From the NCBI GenBank assembly GCA_039808365.1, contig JBDHSX010000003.1, positions 28,338 through 92,337 of the forward strand: a stretch of DNA of 64,000 bases. Direction: 5' to 3'. Numbering within the stretch: position 1 is the first letter of the stretch; every line of letters begins with the position of its first letter. The notes under the pieces are model-generated. The model was given only the letters and a program-made list of their open reading frames with translations. It did no database searches and was not told the DNA's origin. A program made the translations under genes and the position numbers. Source of the DNA: 62-47 sp039808365 (lineage in GTDB: Bacteria > Pseudomonadota > Alphaproteobacteria > Rhizobiales > Xanthobacteraceae). Positions 35,916 through 45,008 of this stretch are shown here, piece after piece.

Positions 35916-36377
35916 TTACGCCACGGTCGCCGGCGGCATCGCCAGCACCGAATAGATCGACGGCGCGTCGGTGGAGGCGCGCAGCTTGCGCGCCACCTCC
36001 TGATCGCGCAACAGCCGCGCGATCTTGGCCAGCGCCTTGAGGTGATCGGCGCCCGCGCCTTCCGGCGCCAGCAGCAGGAACAACAGATCGACCGGCTCGC
36101 CGTCCATCGCCTCGAAGTCGATCGGCCGCTCCAGCCGCGCGAACAGCCCGAACAGCTTTTCCAGCTTCGGCAACTTGCCGTGCGGGATGGCGATGCCGTA
36201 ACCGACCGCGGTGGTGCCGAGCTTTTCCCGCTGCAACAGCACCTCGAAAATCGCGCGTTCGCTCTGGCCGGTCAGTTCGGCGGCGCGCGCCGCCAGTTCC
36301 TGCAACGCCTGCTTCTTGCTGTTGACCTTCAACGCCGGAAGTATCGCCTCGGGCGCGACCAGATCAGTAATCATCAT
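35916..36377 (-). CDS. ptsN: PTS IIA-like nitrogen regulatory protein PtsN (EIIA-Ntr)
   Basis: A 153-residue EIIA domain, the terminal phosphate acceptor of the nitrogen phosphotransferase system (PtsP-PtsO-PtsN), a regulatory rather than sugar-transport relay in the cytoplasm. The phosphorylated His is residue 66 in GIAIPHGKL. It is the last gene of the lptC-lptA-lptB-rpoN-hpf-ptsN array, but here a 710-bp gap separates it from hpf, so it likely has its own promoter. ATG 36377 or 36374 may be used. Confidence 0.95.
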   Translation of the reverse strand: MMITDLVAPEAILPALKVNSKKQALQELAARAAELTGQSERAIFEVLLQREKLGTTAVGYGIAIPHGKLPKLEKLFGLFARLERPIDFEAMDGEPVDLLFLLLAPEGAGADHLKALAKIARLLRDQEVARKLRASTDAPSIYSVLAMPPATVA

Positions 36378-37087
36378 GCAGGATTCCGAGAAAGAAGTTT
36401 GACCGCCGATTGCGAAACAAGATTGTGTAAGGTTTGGATCCGCGCGCCGCGCCTTGATCGTCTCAGACCGATATCATTCGGACGGAAATCAAACGCGCCG
36501 CTCGAAGCTGCTTCGGCCCACTCGTTTCAACCATTGTAGCACCGCCACCCGTCGCCCCGCCACCCATGTCCGCTCCGGCGTGAATTTCACACGCCGGACT
36601 CCGTTCCTCACGCCGGCTTCAAAGTCCCGCGCCGCGTTCTGGAACGGTGAAAAACTCCAAAGTCCGGTCCAACGCACGTTGAATTCGGACTCGTCGTTTA
36701 TCTTTTTGTTCGCGCACGATCCTTTTTCGAAAACCGGTTCCCGCTTTTCGGGATCATGCTCTAAACTCTTGGTTTAACGCATCTTCTTCATGCGAGCCGG
36801 CGCCCGCCCAGCTCGAAACCCGATTGCCGGTCAGGTCCATCCATACCCACCGCGCAGCCGCCCTTGTTCCCGCCGGCCATGCCCGTCAAGGCGGCGGACC
36901 ATAGGGACCGCCTCACGGGGCGTCAATGGCGATTACGCACGCATCCTGAGCAAGCCGGTCGGCGTCGGCCGGCCGCCACCGGCGGAACATCCCCGGTTCC
37001 CGATTCGAGCCCTCGCGCCGGGCCATGACACCGCAACCATCGTCCGCGATCGCGCCGATCGGCCGATGGACGACCGGCGCGGCGCGC
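36378..37087. other. 710-bp hpf-ptsN gap without a gene
   Basis: No open frame with convincing codon use is found. Visible contents are a perfect 9-bp-arm hairpin (36574-36598, loop AATTTCA), an AT-rich patch with T-runs around 36697-36726, and a family D repeat at 36727-36766. An untranslated RNA or a long ptsN leader could lie here, but nothing proves it. Confidence 0.4.
36727..36766. repeat. Intergenic repeat family D, copy 1
   Basis: A 40-bp stretch with AAACCGGTTCCCG...CGGGATCATGCTCTA, a sequence commonly repeated between genes in Bradyrhizobiaceae. A related copy in the other orientation lies at 47359-47390 (GAGCATGATC core), and a short remnant near 63151-63160. Confidence 0.55.
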
Positions 37088-37708
37088 TCACGACGCGCGC
37101 GCGGGCACCTCGGGCGGATCGATCCAGCCGACATTGCCGTCGGCGCGGCGATAGATGATGTTCACGCGGCCGCTGCCGCCATGCTGGAATACGATGACCG
37201 CGGCGCCGGTGAAATCCAATTCCATCACCGCCTCGCTCACCGACATCCGCTTCAGCGACGTGGTGGCCTCGGCGATGATGACGGGATTGTACGCCGTGAC
37301 CTCGTCGTCATTGTCGTCGTCATGGGTGAGCGCTTCGAGCACGTAGCTGCGCGTATCGAGCGGCCCCGACTCGCGCTCGGCGATGACGGCCGCGGCGGCA
37401 TGAGCCTTGCGCGCCGAACGATCCTTCAGGCGGCTCTTGTAACGCCGCAGCCGTTTCTCGATCTGGATCAGCGCCTGGTCGGCGCTGGCATAGGCATCAG
37501 TGGCGTTGGATTCGGCTTCGAGCGTGATGCCGGAATCCAGATGCAGCGCGCAATCGGTTTTGAATCCGAAGCCGTCCTTGCTGAAGGTCATGTGGCCGGA
37601 ATAGTTGCCGTCGAAATATTTACGCAGCACTTCCTCCGTGCGGTCGCTGACGCGCCCGCGCAGGGCTTCGCCGATGTTGATGCTTTTGCCCGAGACTCGA
37701 ATGCTCAT
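37088..37708 (-). CDS. hpf: Ribosome hibernation promoting factor, long form
   Basis: A 206-residue long-form HPF that pairs 70S ribosomes into inactive 100S dimers in stationary phase. The N-terminal domain (residues 1 to about 105, starting MSIRVSGKSINIGEAL) binds the decoding region; an acidic linker with DDDNDDE follows, then the C-terminal dimerisation domain (YNPVIIAEATTSLKRMSVSEAVMELDF). The GAGG ribosome-binding site before ATG 37708 is good. It lies between rpoN and ptsN as in most proteobacteria; in several species its promoter depends on sigma-54 or stress, not visible here. Confidence 0.95.
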   Translation of the reverse strand: MSIRVSGKSINIGEALRGRVSDRTEEVLRKYFDGNYSGHMTFSKDGFGFKTDCALHLDSGITLEAESNATDAYASADQALIQIEKRLRRYKSRLKDRSARKAHAAAAVIAERESGPLDTRSYVLEALTHDDDNDDEVTAYNPVIIAEATTSLKRMSVSEAVMELDFTGAAVIVFQHGGSGRVNIIYRRADGNVGWIDPPEVPARAS

Positions 37709-37869
37709 GTCTTACCTCGATTCGCCACACCCAACGCACGCTCACGAATCCTCGTCGTGATCCACGCATGATGAGTATTCCGACGAATGAGGTCGCAATC
37801 AAGCCCGTTCGATGTCGCGGCGATAATGACGGCGTGATCGAATGCGGTCGGCGGTTCGGGGGAATATGC

Positions 37870-39426
37870 TTAACGCCCGGCGGCCCGCGCCGGGCCGAGC
37901 ACGACCTGCTTGTCGCGGCGGCGCTGCACCGACGACGGGATCCGCAACGCCTCGCGGTATTTCGCCACGGTCCGCCGGGCGATATCAATTCCGGTTTCGC
38001 GCAATCGTTCCACGATGGTATCGTCGGACAGAATATTGTCCGGCTGTTCGGCGTCGATCAACTGCCTGATCTGGTGACGCACCGCTTCGGCCGAATGCGC
38101 CTCGCCGCCATCGGCCGCCGCGATCGACGCCGTGAAAAAATACTTCAGTTCGAACATCCCGCGGTTGGTCGCGACATACTTGTTGGCGGTGACGCGCGAG
38201 ACGGTCGATTCGTGCATCTGGATCGCGTCGGCCACCGTCTTGAGATTGAGCGGCCGCAGATGGGCCACGCCGTGCGCGAAAAAGCCATCCTGCTGCCGCA
38301 CGATTTCGGTCGCCACTTTCAGGATGGTGCGGGCGCGCTGATCGAGCGCGCGCACCAGCCAGGTGGCGTTTTGCAGGCAATCGCTGAAATAGGATTTGTC
38401 GCCGTCCTTGCGCGCGGTCTTCGCGAGCTGGGTGTAGTAGGTCTGGTTGACCAGCACCTTCGGCAGGGTGTCGCTGTTGAGTTCGACCAGCCAGCCGCCG
38501 TCCGCGCTTGGCCGCACATAGACGTCGGGCGCCACGCTCTGCACCTTGACGCTCAAGAACTGCAGGCCCGGTTTCGGATTGAGCCGGCGGATCTCCGCGA
38601 TCATGTCGCTGAGATCGTCGTCGTCGACGCCGCACAGCTTGCGCAGGCCCGCGATATCACGTCGCGCCAGAAGATCGAGATGCTCCACCAGCGCCTGCAT
38701 CGCCGGATCGAAGCGGTCGCGCTCGCGCAACTGGATGGCGAGGCATTCGCTTAAACTGCGCGCGCAGACGCCGGACGGATCGAAACTCTGCAACACGTCG
38801 AGCACCGCCTCGACCTGCTCCGGCGTCGCGCCGAGCCGCTCCGCGGCATTGCCGAGATCGGGCGGCAGATAGCCGGCCTCGTCCACCAGATCGATCAGGT
38901 AACGGCCGATCATCCGCTGCGAGGGCTGCGGCAGCGCCACCGACAACTGTTCGGCGAGATGGTCGGCAAGCGTGGTCTCCGCCGCGACGAAGGCTTCGAG
39001 GTTGTAGTCGTCGTCGTTCGATGCGCCGCCGCCCCATTCGGTGTAGGCGGTCGGCGCGGCGTCCTGCGCAAGGCGGGCGGCGGCTTCCGCCGGCTCCTCC
39101 GGAAACACATTGTCGAGGCCGGTGTCGAGGGTGCGTTCGATCTCGGCGCGGCTGCCGAGCTCGCCGCTGAGCCATTCCTCGGGGCCATCCTCCCCCGCGG
39201 CCTCGACGCCATCACCGGGTGCCGTTTCGTCGCCCGCCGCTTCGCCGCCATCGCCGGCGGCGGCATCGCTGACGCGCTCCAGCAGCGGATTGCGCTCCAG
39301 TTCGTCCTCGACGAAGGCGGCAAGATCGAGATTGGACAGTTGCAACAGCTTGATCGCCTGCATTAACTGCGGCGTCATCACCAGCGCCTGGGACTGGCGA
39401 AACTCTAGCTTTTGCGACAGCGCCAT
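37870..39426 (-). CDS. rpoN: RNA polymerase sigma-54 factor
   Basis: A 518-residue sigma-54. Region I (QSQALVMTPQLMQAIKLLQLSNLDL) binds activators, an acidic region II of about 80 residues follows, and region III ends in the RpoN box ARRTVAKYREAL (about 483-494) that reads the -24 element. It directs nitrogen and other genes with enhancer-binding proteins. A fitting sigma-54 promoter is visible before glnK at 61752-61766 in this same window. It is downstream of lptB with a 143-bp gap that carries a decayed repeat. Confidence 0.98.
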   Translation of the reverse strand: MALSQKLEFRQSQALVMTPQLMQAIKLLQLSNLDLAAFVEDELERNPLLERVSDAAAGDGGEAAGDETAPGDGVEAAGEDGPEEWLSGELGSRAEIERTLDTGLDNVFPEEPAEAAARLAQDAAPTAYTEWGGGASNDDDYNLEAFVAAETTLADHLAEQLSVALPQPSQRMIGRYLIDLVDEAGYLPPDLGNAAERLGATPEQVEAVLDVLQSFDPSGVCARSLSECLAIQLRERDRFDPAMQALVEHLDLLARRDIAGLRKLCGVDDDDLSDMIAEIRRLNPKPGLQFLSVKVQSVAPDVYVRPSADGGWLVELNSDTLPKVLVNQTYYTQLAKTARKDGDKSYFSDCLQNATWLVRALDQRARTILKVATEIVRQQDGFFAHGVAHLRPLNLKTVADAIQMHESTVSRVTANKYVATNRGMFELKYFFTASIAAADGGEAHSAEAVRHQIRQLIDAEQPDNILSDDTIVERLRETGIDIARRTVAKYREALRIPSSVQRRRDKQVVLGPARAAGR

Positions 39427-39569
39427 GGAGGCAAGAACCGTTCCATCAATTGGTCCGTTTCTTGCTTAGCTGTTTTGCGCCGGGAAGTACACGGGCTGTC
39501 CGCGCGCGCGTGGCGATTTGTGATCGGCGGGTTGCTTCGCTGTGCTCGCAATTGACGATCCATCGCCGG

Positions 39570-40454
39570 TTACAGCCGGAACTCCTCGCCGAGGTAGAGC
39601 CGGCGGACGTCGGGATCGTTGACGATGGCGTCGGGGTCGCCCTCGGTGAGGATCTGCCCGGCATAGACGATATAGGCGCGGTCGGTGAGGCCCAGCGTCT
39701 CGCGCACATTGTGGTCGGTGATCAAGACGCCGATGCCGCGATTGGTGAGATGGCGCACCAGGTCCTGGATATCGCCCACCGCGATCGGGTCGATGCCGGC
39801 GAACGGCTCATCGAGCAGCATGTAGCTCGGCCGCGTCGCCAGCGCGCGGGCGATCTCGACGCGACGGCGCTCGCCGCCGGACAGCGCGATCGAGGGCGAT
39901 TTGCGCAAGCGGCCGATATTGAACTCGTCCAGCAGCGAATCCAGTTCCTTCTCGCGTTTCTTGCGGCTGGGCTCGACCACTTCCAGCACGGCGCGGATGT
40001 TCTGCTCGACGGTGAGGCCGCGAAAGATCGAGGCTTCCTGCGGCAGGTAGCCGATGCCGAGCCGGGCGCGCTGGTACATCGGCAGCCGGGTGACGTCGTG
40101 ACCGTCGAGCTCGATCTTGCCGCGATCGGCCTTGATCAGGCCGGTGATCATGTAGAACACCGTGGTCTTGCCGGCGCCGTTCGGCCCGAGCAGACCCACC
40201 GCCTCGCCCCGCCGCACATAGATGCTGACGCCGCGCACCACCTGCCGCGAGCCGAAGCTTTTCTCGATGCCGTGCACCGCCAGATAGCCGGGCCGCGGCG
40301 CGGCCGCCGCGCTCGTCGCGCGCCGCCGCGCCGGCTGCGCCGGCGCGACCTCGCCCCGCGCCTCGACCACGGTGATGTCGTCCCGCGCCCGCGCGAATCC
40401 TTGCCGGCCGCGCGGCGATGGCTTGCGCCGGAACATGTCGCGGAAATCCACCAT
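39570..40454 (-). CDS. lptB: LPS export ABC transporter ATP-binding protein LptB
   Basis: A 294-residue ABC ATPase that powers lipopolysaccharide transport to the outer membrane with LptFG. Walker A GPNGAGKTT, signature LSGGERRR, Walker B YMLLDEPFAGID and the H-loop TDHNVRETL are present. An N-terminal Arg-rich extension of about 50 residues precedes the domain, as often in Bradyrhizobiaceae. ATG 40454 lies 5 bp after the lptA stop and starts the conserved MVDFRDMFRR; the longer open frame upstream lies inside lptA. Confidence 0.95.
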   Translation of the reverse strand: MVDFRDMFRRKPSPRGRQGFARARDDITVVEARGEVAPAQPARRRATSAAAAPRPGYLAVHGIEKSFGSRQVVRGVSIYVRRGEAVGLLGPNGAGKTTVFYMITGLIKADRGKIELDGHDVTRLPMYQRARLGIGYLPQEASIFRGLTVEQNIRAVLEVVEPSRKKREKELDSLLDEFNIGRLRKSPSIALSGGERRRVEIARALATRPSYMLLDEPFAGIDPIAVGDIQDLVRHLTNRGIGVLITDHNVRETLGLTDRAYIVYAGQILTEGDPDAIVNDPDVRRLYLGEEFRL

Positions 40455-40459
40455 GCCGC

Positions 40460-41173
40460 CTATCGTCCCAGCAGGGGGATCGGCGGCTTGGCGGCGGGCG
40501 CCGCCGAACCGCCGGACGCTTTCGCGCCGCAACCGCTGCCCTCGGACTGGATGAACAGGCCCTGCACCCGCCCGCTGTCGGATTCGACCCGCGACACCCC
40601 CGTCGTCATGTTGACCAGCAGGCGGTCGCCGCGCAGCACGTTCTTGCATTGCGTCAGCACCACGTTGCCTTTCATGGTGATGAGATTGGCGCGCGGATCG
40701 AAGATCGCGAGGTCGCCGGTCACCACCTGCTCCTTCTGGGTCACCACGACACCGCCGCGCGCCTCAAGGCGGCGGATCGACGACGAGCCGCCCGGCCCCG
40801 GCGACGCCGACTTCATCGCGCCCTTGCCGGCGGCGGCGTTGCCTTTCGCGCCGGCATTCGCGGAATCCTTCGCGTCGTAGAACACCACCAGCGACTGCGC
40901 CTTCATCGTGGTGTCGCCCTGCACCACCTTCACGTCGCCCGAAAAAGTGGCTTCCTTCTTCTTGTCGACCATTTCCAGCGAGGCGGCCTCGATCCGGATC
41001 GGCTCGTTGCGATTCTGCGAGAATCCCTGCATCGCGTTAGGCACGCCCGACATCGCGCCCTGCGCGCGCGCCTCCGTTCCGACCGCGATCCCCAGCAGCA
41101 ACAGCGCGCCGCACCGCGTCGCGATCCACATCCTGCCGCGCGCGTCGCGCTTCGAATCGATCCTCACTGTCAT
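40460..41173 (-). CDS. lptA: LPS transport periplasmic protein LptA
   Basis: A 237-residue OstA-like protein forming the periplasmic beta-jellyroll bridge that carries LPS. A signal peptide (about residues 15-38, ending TEARAQG) follows a short basic tail. The OstA domain is recognisable from IRIEAASLEMVDKKKEATFSG to GRVQGLF. ATG 41173 overlaps the lptC stop (ATGA). It lies in the conserved order lptC-lptA-lptB. Confidence 0.93.
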   Translation of the reverse strand: MTVRIDSKRDARGRMWIATRCGALLLLGIAVGTEARAQGAMSGVPNAMQGFSQNRNEPIRIEAASLEMVDKKKEATFSGDVKVVQGDTTMKAQSLVVFYDAKDSANAGAKGNAAAGKGAMKSASPGPGGSSSIRRLEARGGVVVTQKEQVVTGDLAIFDPRANLITMKGNVVLTQCKNVLRGDRLLVNMTTGVSRVESDSGRVQGLFIQSEGSGCGAKASGGSAAPAAKPPIPLLGR

Positions 41174-41970
41174 CGGGGCGCGCCGTGCTTGTTGCCGGGC
41201 GGTCGCTTCGATGACGACGACGGCTTTGACGATGACGGCAACGGTTGCGGGTCCTGACTGAGGTTGAGCACCGGCTCGCCGCCGCTCTCCTCGCGCTGCG
41301 GCGGCGTGGCGGCGTCGGCGTTCGGCTGCTCCATCACCAGATTCATTCTCACATTGCCCTCGAAGCGCACCACGTCGCCCTTGTCGATGATGCGCAGGCG
41401 GTCGGAATCCAGGGTGCCGTTGAGCAGCTTCACCGCCACCGGCTCGTCCGAGGTCACCAGCCCCTTGTTGATATCGATCAGCGCCCGCGTCAGCCGGGCC
41501 TCGTAACCGGTGGAGGATTGCAAGAAGATGTCCTTCTTCAGGTCGAGAAGCTGCGCCTTGGTGTCGAACACGCCGGTCGCGGCATCCATCGTCACCGTCG
41601 ATTTGTCTTCCATCGTCACCCGCGCGCGGATCGTCGCCAGTTCGACGCTGTTGGGATTGGTCAGATCCTGCGTCGCGGTCTTGGCCGAGACCTCGTAGGG
41701 CCGTTGATCGGGCGAGAAGCCGGACATATGCGGCGATTCCATCGTGATCTTGGTGCCGGACACCACCAGGTTGTCGATATCGATCGGCAAATCCGGCATC
41801 AGCGCGCGGAACGGGTTGAAGACCGACACCAGCACGATCGCGGCCAGCGACAGCGCCACCGCGGCCGGAACCGCGATCCGCAGCGCGCGGACCAGCCGGC
41901 TGTGCCGGGCGGCCGCGGCGAAGCGCGCCTCCAGATCCGCCAGATAGGCCGGGCTTTGAGCCGAATACAC
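41170..41970 (-). CDS. lptC: LPS export protein LptC
   Basis: A bitopic inner-membrane protein linking LptBFG to LptA. One membrane helix near residues 33-53 (IAVPAAVALSLAAIVLVSVF) is followed by the periplasmic LptC domain. The C-terminus has a Ser/Lys-rich tail that is unusual but in frame. I prefer GTG 41970 because GGAGG precedes it by 4 nt; GTG 41988 is the alternative (272 aa). Stop overlaps lptA. Confidence 0.9.
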   Translation of the reverse strand: MYSAQSPAYLADLEARFAAAARHSRLVRALRIAVPAAVALSLAAIVLVSVFNPFRALMPDLPIDIDNLVVSGTKITMESPHMSGFSPDQRPYEVSAKTATQDLTNPNSVELATIRARVTMEDKSTVTMDAATGVFDTKAQLLDLKKDIFLQSSTGYEARLTRALIDINKGLVTSDEPVAVKLLNGTLDSDRLRIIDKGDVVRFEGNVRMNLVMEQPNADAATPPQREESGGEPVLNLSQDPQPLPSSSKPSSSSKRPPGNKHGAPR

Positions 41971-42197
41971 CGCGCCTCCTGCGTTCACGAGGGTGGCCGG
42001 GTGTCCCGACCGCCCGCGATGAATATCCCTGATCCCAATAACTTACGGTTAAGTATCGGCTAGACCGCCGGGTCCCGCCGGCGGACCCGCCTCACCAGGG
42101 CGCAATCTTCTGCTCAAATGTTGTGTTCAAATGTTGAAGCCCCGTCCCGGCGCCTCGGGCGCGGGTTCCGTGGCCCGATTATGACACAGGATCCCGG

Positions 42198-42812
<615 letters not shown>

Positions 42813-43126
42813 GTGATGTCGGTCCCCATTCGGCGCGACAGGGCGCGCGGGCCCGACTTAAACCATTCGCGCCGCCGCTGGCAAACGGCTGTGCGGTGGC
42901 CGGTCGGCTGCGGAGGTCGGGGGGCACAACAAGAGTAGCGCGCTGGACAAGGATTCCGCGGACCTATCCGCTTTTGATTTTACTGCGTTTTCTATATATT
43001 CGGGTGAGAAGGTTGTCCCGTCGCGTTCCCCGAGGGGGCGGTATTGCTCGATAAGCCGCATAACAGTCCATCCACGGCGTTGCGCCATTTCAGCCATACC
43101 GGCTAGAGCTTTAACGCAGGAGAAAC
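42813..43126. other. Start of an AT-richer patch, no convincing gene
   Basis: The GC-rich host sequence gives way near 42945 to AT-richer DNA. A minus-strand open frame (42858-43097) reads from this patch into host DNA and has no ribosome-binding site, so it may be a truncated remnant. I see no promoter or repeat. Confidence 0.35.
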
Positions 43127-43441
43127 ATGAACGGGCGCGAGTGGGCGGAGTTAACTCAGAGCCTGCTACCTGAGCCGAGGAACCCGCGAGGTCTGCTATT
43201 TAGCTTGATGGCAGTCTACCTTGGCGTCTTACGCGCTCCGTGGTTTTATATCTTCTTTCTAATTATGTTGTCCGCCACGTACGAGATGACGCGGATGATG
43301 CTCCTGATGCGCCGGCCCGCCACCGGAGAGGAAGTTATCCTCTTTTATCTCCAATCGCTTATTGTCAACGGTGGCATATACGTCATTGCGATGGGAGCGG
43401 CATGGCTCCTAGCTGCGTTTGGATTTCCTATATTGACTTGA
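43127..43441 (+). CDS. Small membrane protein in AT-richer patch, unknown
   Basis: A 104-residue protein with a good ribosome-binding site (AGGAG, 5 nt before ATG). Hydrophobic segments lie near residues 24-50 (FSLMAVYLGVLRAPWFYIFF) and 80-101 (GIYVIAMGAAWLLAAFGFPI), so two or three membrane passes are likely. Codons are clearly less GC-rich than in neighbours, suggesting transfer. No family recognised. It lies between the RNase D gene and the 3' end of tRNA-Leu. Confidence 0.55.
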   Translation: MNGREWAELTQSLLPEPRNPRGLLFSLMAVYLGVLRAPWFYIFFLIMLSATYEMTRMMLLMRRPATGEEVILFYLQSLIVNGGIYVIAMGAAWLLAAFGFPILT

Positions 43442-43659
43442 GAGCGAGCGCTGCTCCCAGCGACGACAATAAATAGCAGCTTTGGAATACCTTGCAGCTC
43501 GCAATCCCAAGTCAAAGCACTTTCAGAGTCGTAAAGGCCGACAGGTAGGGGTTGGTGACTGCAACGCCAGCTTCTTCGATGTTTCGCCTTTGTCGATGAC
43601 AGCCGGGTCTGTGCCATCAAACTCCGGGGTCAAATAGAAGAAGGCGAATCAAGAAAAAG
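43442..43659. other. AT-richer stretch at the 3' side of tRNA-Leu
   Basis: 218 bp with atypical composition and no supported gene; a 91-residue minus-strand frame here has no ribosome-binding site. No copy of the tRNA 3' end is found in the patch. Confidence 0.4.
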
Positions 43660-43744
43660 TGGTGCCCAGGAAAGGACTCGAACCTTCACGGTGTTACCCA
43701 CTGGTACCTGAAACCAGCGCGTCTACCAATTCCGCCACCTGGGC
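43660..43744 (-). tRNA. tRNA-Leu (anticodon CAG)
   Basis: 85 nt including an encoded CCA. The acceptor stem GCCCAGG pairs with CCTGGGC, the anticodon stem CTGGT/ACCAG holds the loop TTCAGGT (anticodon CAG), a long variable arm marks it as class II, and the T-arm has GGTTCGAGTCC. It reads CUG leucine codons, the main Leu codon in this GC-rich genome. Confidence 0.95.
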
Positions 43745-43904
43745 CCGGGCCGGTTGATACGGATCGCCCGCGCCATTGTCAAACGGCAAAACGCGGGTCG
43801 GCGCGTCGGAGATGCGCAAAATTGCAAAGTCCGGCGCAAATCCGCTATACAGCGGCCGAAACAGCGGCGCCGCGTCGAGGCGTTGCAGCCGGTTGAGGTG
43901 ATCC

Positions 43905-44885
43905 ATGTCGTCCTATGTGACCGCGAATTCAGACACCCTCGTCACCGTGTTCGGCGGTTCGGGTTTTCTGGGCCGGTATGTCATCCGCGCGCTGGCCAAG
44001 CGGGGCTACCGGATTCGCGTCGGCGTGCGCCGGCCGGAGCTCGCCGGACACCTGCAACCGCTCGGCAAAGTCGGCCAGATCCATGCCGTCCAGGCCAATC
44101 TGCGTTATCCGGCCTCGGTGGAGGCCGCGACCCGTAACGCCAGCGCCGTCGTCAACCTGGTCGGCATCCTGGCCGGCAGCGGCGCGCAGACCTTCGATGC
44201 CGTCCATGTCGAGGGCGCCGCCGCCGTGGCGCGGGCCGCGACCGCCGCGGGCGCGCGGCTGGTCCATGTCTCGGCGCTCGGCGCCGATCCCGAATCGGCC
44301 TCGGCCTATGCCCGCTCCAAGGCCGCCGGCGAAGCCGCCGTGCGCGAGGCGGTGCCGGCCAGCATCATCATGCGGCCGTCGGTGGTGTTCGGCCCCGAGG
44401 ACGATTTCACCAACCGTTTCGCGTCGATGGCGCGGCTGATGCCGGCGCTGCCGCTGATCGGCGGCGGCGCGACCAAGATGCAGCCGGTCTATGTCGGCGA
44501 CGTCGCCCGCGCCATCGCCGACGCGGTGGATGGCGCGGCGAAGGCGGGCGCGACGTATGAGCTCGGCGGGCCCGAGGTGCTGACCTTGCGTGAAATCTTC
44601 GAGATGGTGCTGGCGGTGACCGACCGCGCGCGCACGCTGGTGCCGCTGCCGTTCGGCCTCGCCCGGCTCAACGCGCTGGCGTTGCAATTCGCGCCCGCGC
44701 CGTTCACGCTGACCCGCGATCAGGTCACCCTGCTGCAATCCGACAACGTGGTGTCGGAGGCCGCGAAGGCCGCCGGACTGACGCTGGAAGGGCTCGGCAT
44801 CACGCCGGATCCGATCGAGGCCATCGCCCCGCAATATCTGTGGCGCTTCCGCCCGCAGGGCCAGTTCCAGCGCAAGAACGCGTGA
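43905..44885 (+). CDS. NAD(P)-binding NDUFA9-like protein (atypical SDR)
   Basis: A 326-residue atypical SDR with the nucleotide-binding motif FGGSGFLGRYV near residue 16 and the conserved NLVGIL, HVSALGAD and RPSVVFGPED segments. It is related to the mitochondrial complex I subunit NDUFA9/39 kDa. In alphaproteobacteria the homologue is monocistronic and its role (complex I accessory or quinone-related) is unsettled. ATG 43905 begins 160 bp after the tRNA gene on the opposite strand. Confidence 0.9.
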   Translation: MSSYVTANSDTLVTVFGGSGFLGRYVIRALAKRGYRIRVGVRRPELAGHLQPLGKVGQIHAVQANLRYPASVEAATRNASAVVNLVGILAGSGAQTFDAVHVEGAAAVARAATAAGARLVHVSALGADPESASAYARSKAAGEAAVREAVPASIIMRPSVVFGPEDDFTNRFASMARLMPALPLIGGGATKMQPVYVGDVARAIADAVDGAAKAGATYELGGPEVLTLREIFEMVLAVTDRARTLVPLPFGLARLNALALQFAPAPFTLTRDQVTLLQSDNVVSEAAKAAGLTLEGLGITPDPIEAIAPQYLWRFRPQGQFQRKNA

Positions 44886-44907
44886 GGTTCGTCATTGTTT
44901 TGCTTCC

Positions 44908-44989
44908 CGTCATTGCGAGCGAAGCGAAGCAATCCAGTCCTTGCTTGCGGCCCCTGGATTGCTTCGTCGCTTCGCTCCTCGCAATGACG
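44908..44989. repeat. Palindromic intergenic repeat, family A copy 1
   Basis: Ends CGTCATTGCGAGCGAAGCGA and its near complement; the inner parts GCAATCCAG and CTGGATTGC pair as well. It fills the convergent gap between the NDUFA9-like gene and uppP. Other copies are at 49708, 53231, 59806 and 63909. Confidence 0.9.
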
Positions 44990-45008
44990 GTGAGGGTATT
45001 GCCCGACC

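Noticed and set aside
42114..42136. TCAAATGTTG direct repeat (13-bp period) upstream of lptC
   Set aside because: A short tandem duplication without known motif or symmetry; not enough to call an operator.
42858..43097. 79-residue minus-strand frame in the AT-richer patch
   Set aside because: No ribosome-binding site, no recognised domain, and it runs from foreign-looking into host DNA; kept only as a possible remnant.
43345..43620. 91-residue minus-strand frame beside tRNA-Leu
   Set aside because: It overlaps the better supported 104-residue gene and lacks a ribosome-binding site.
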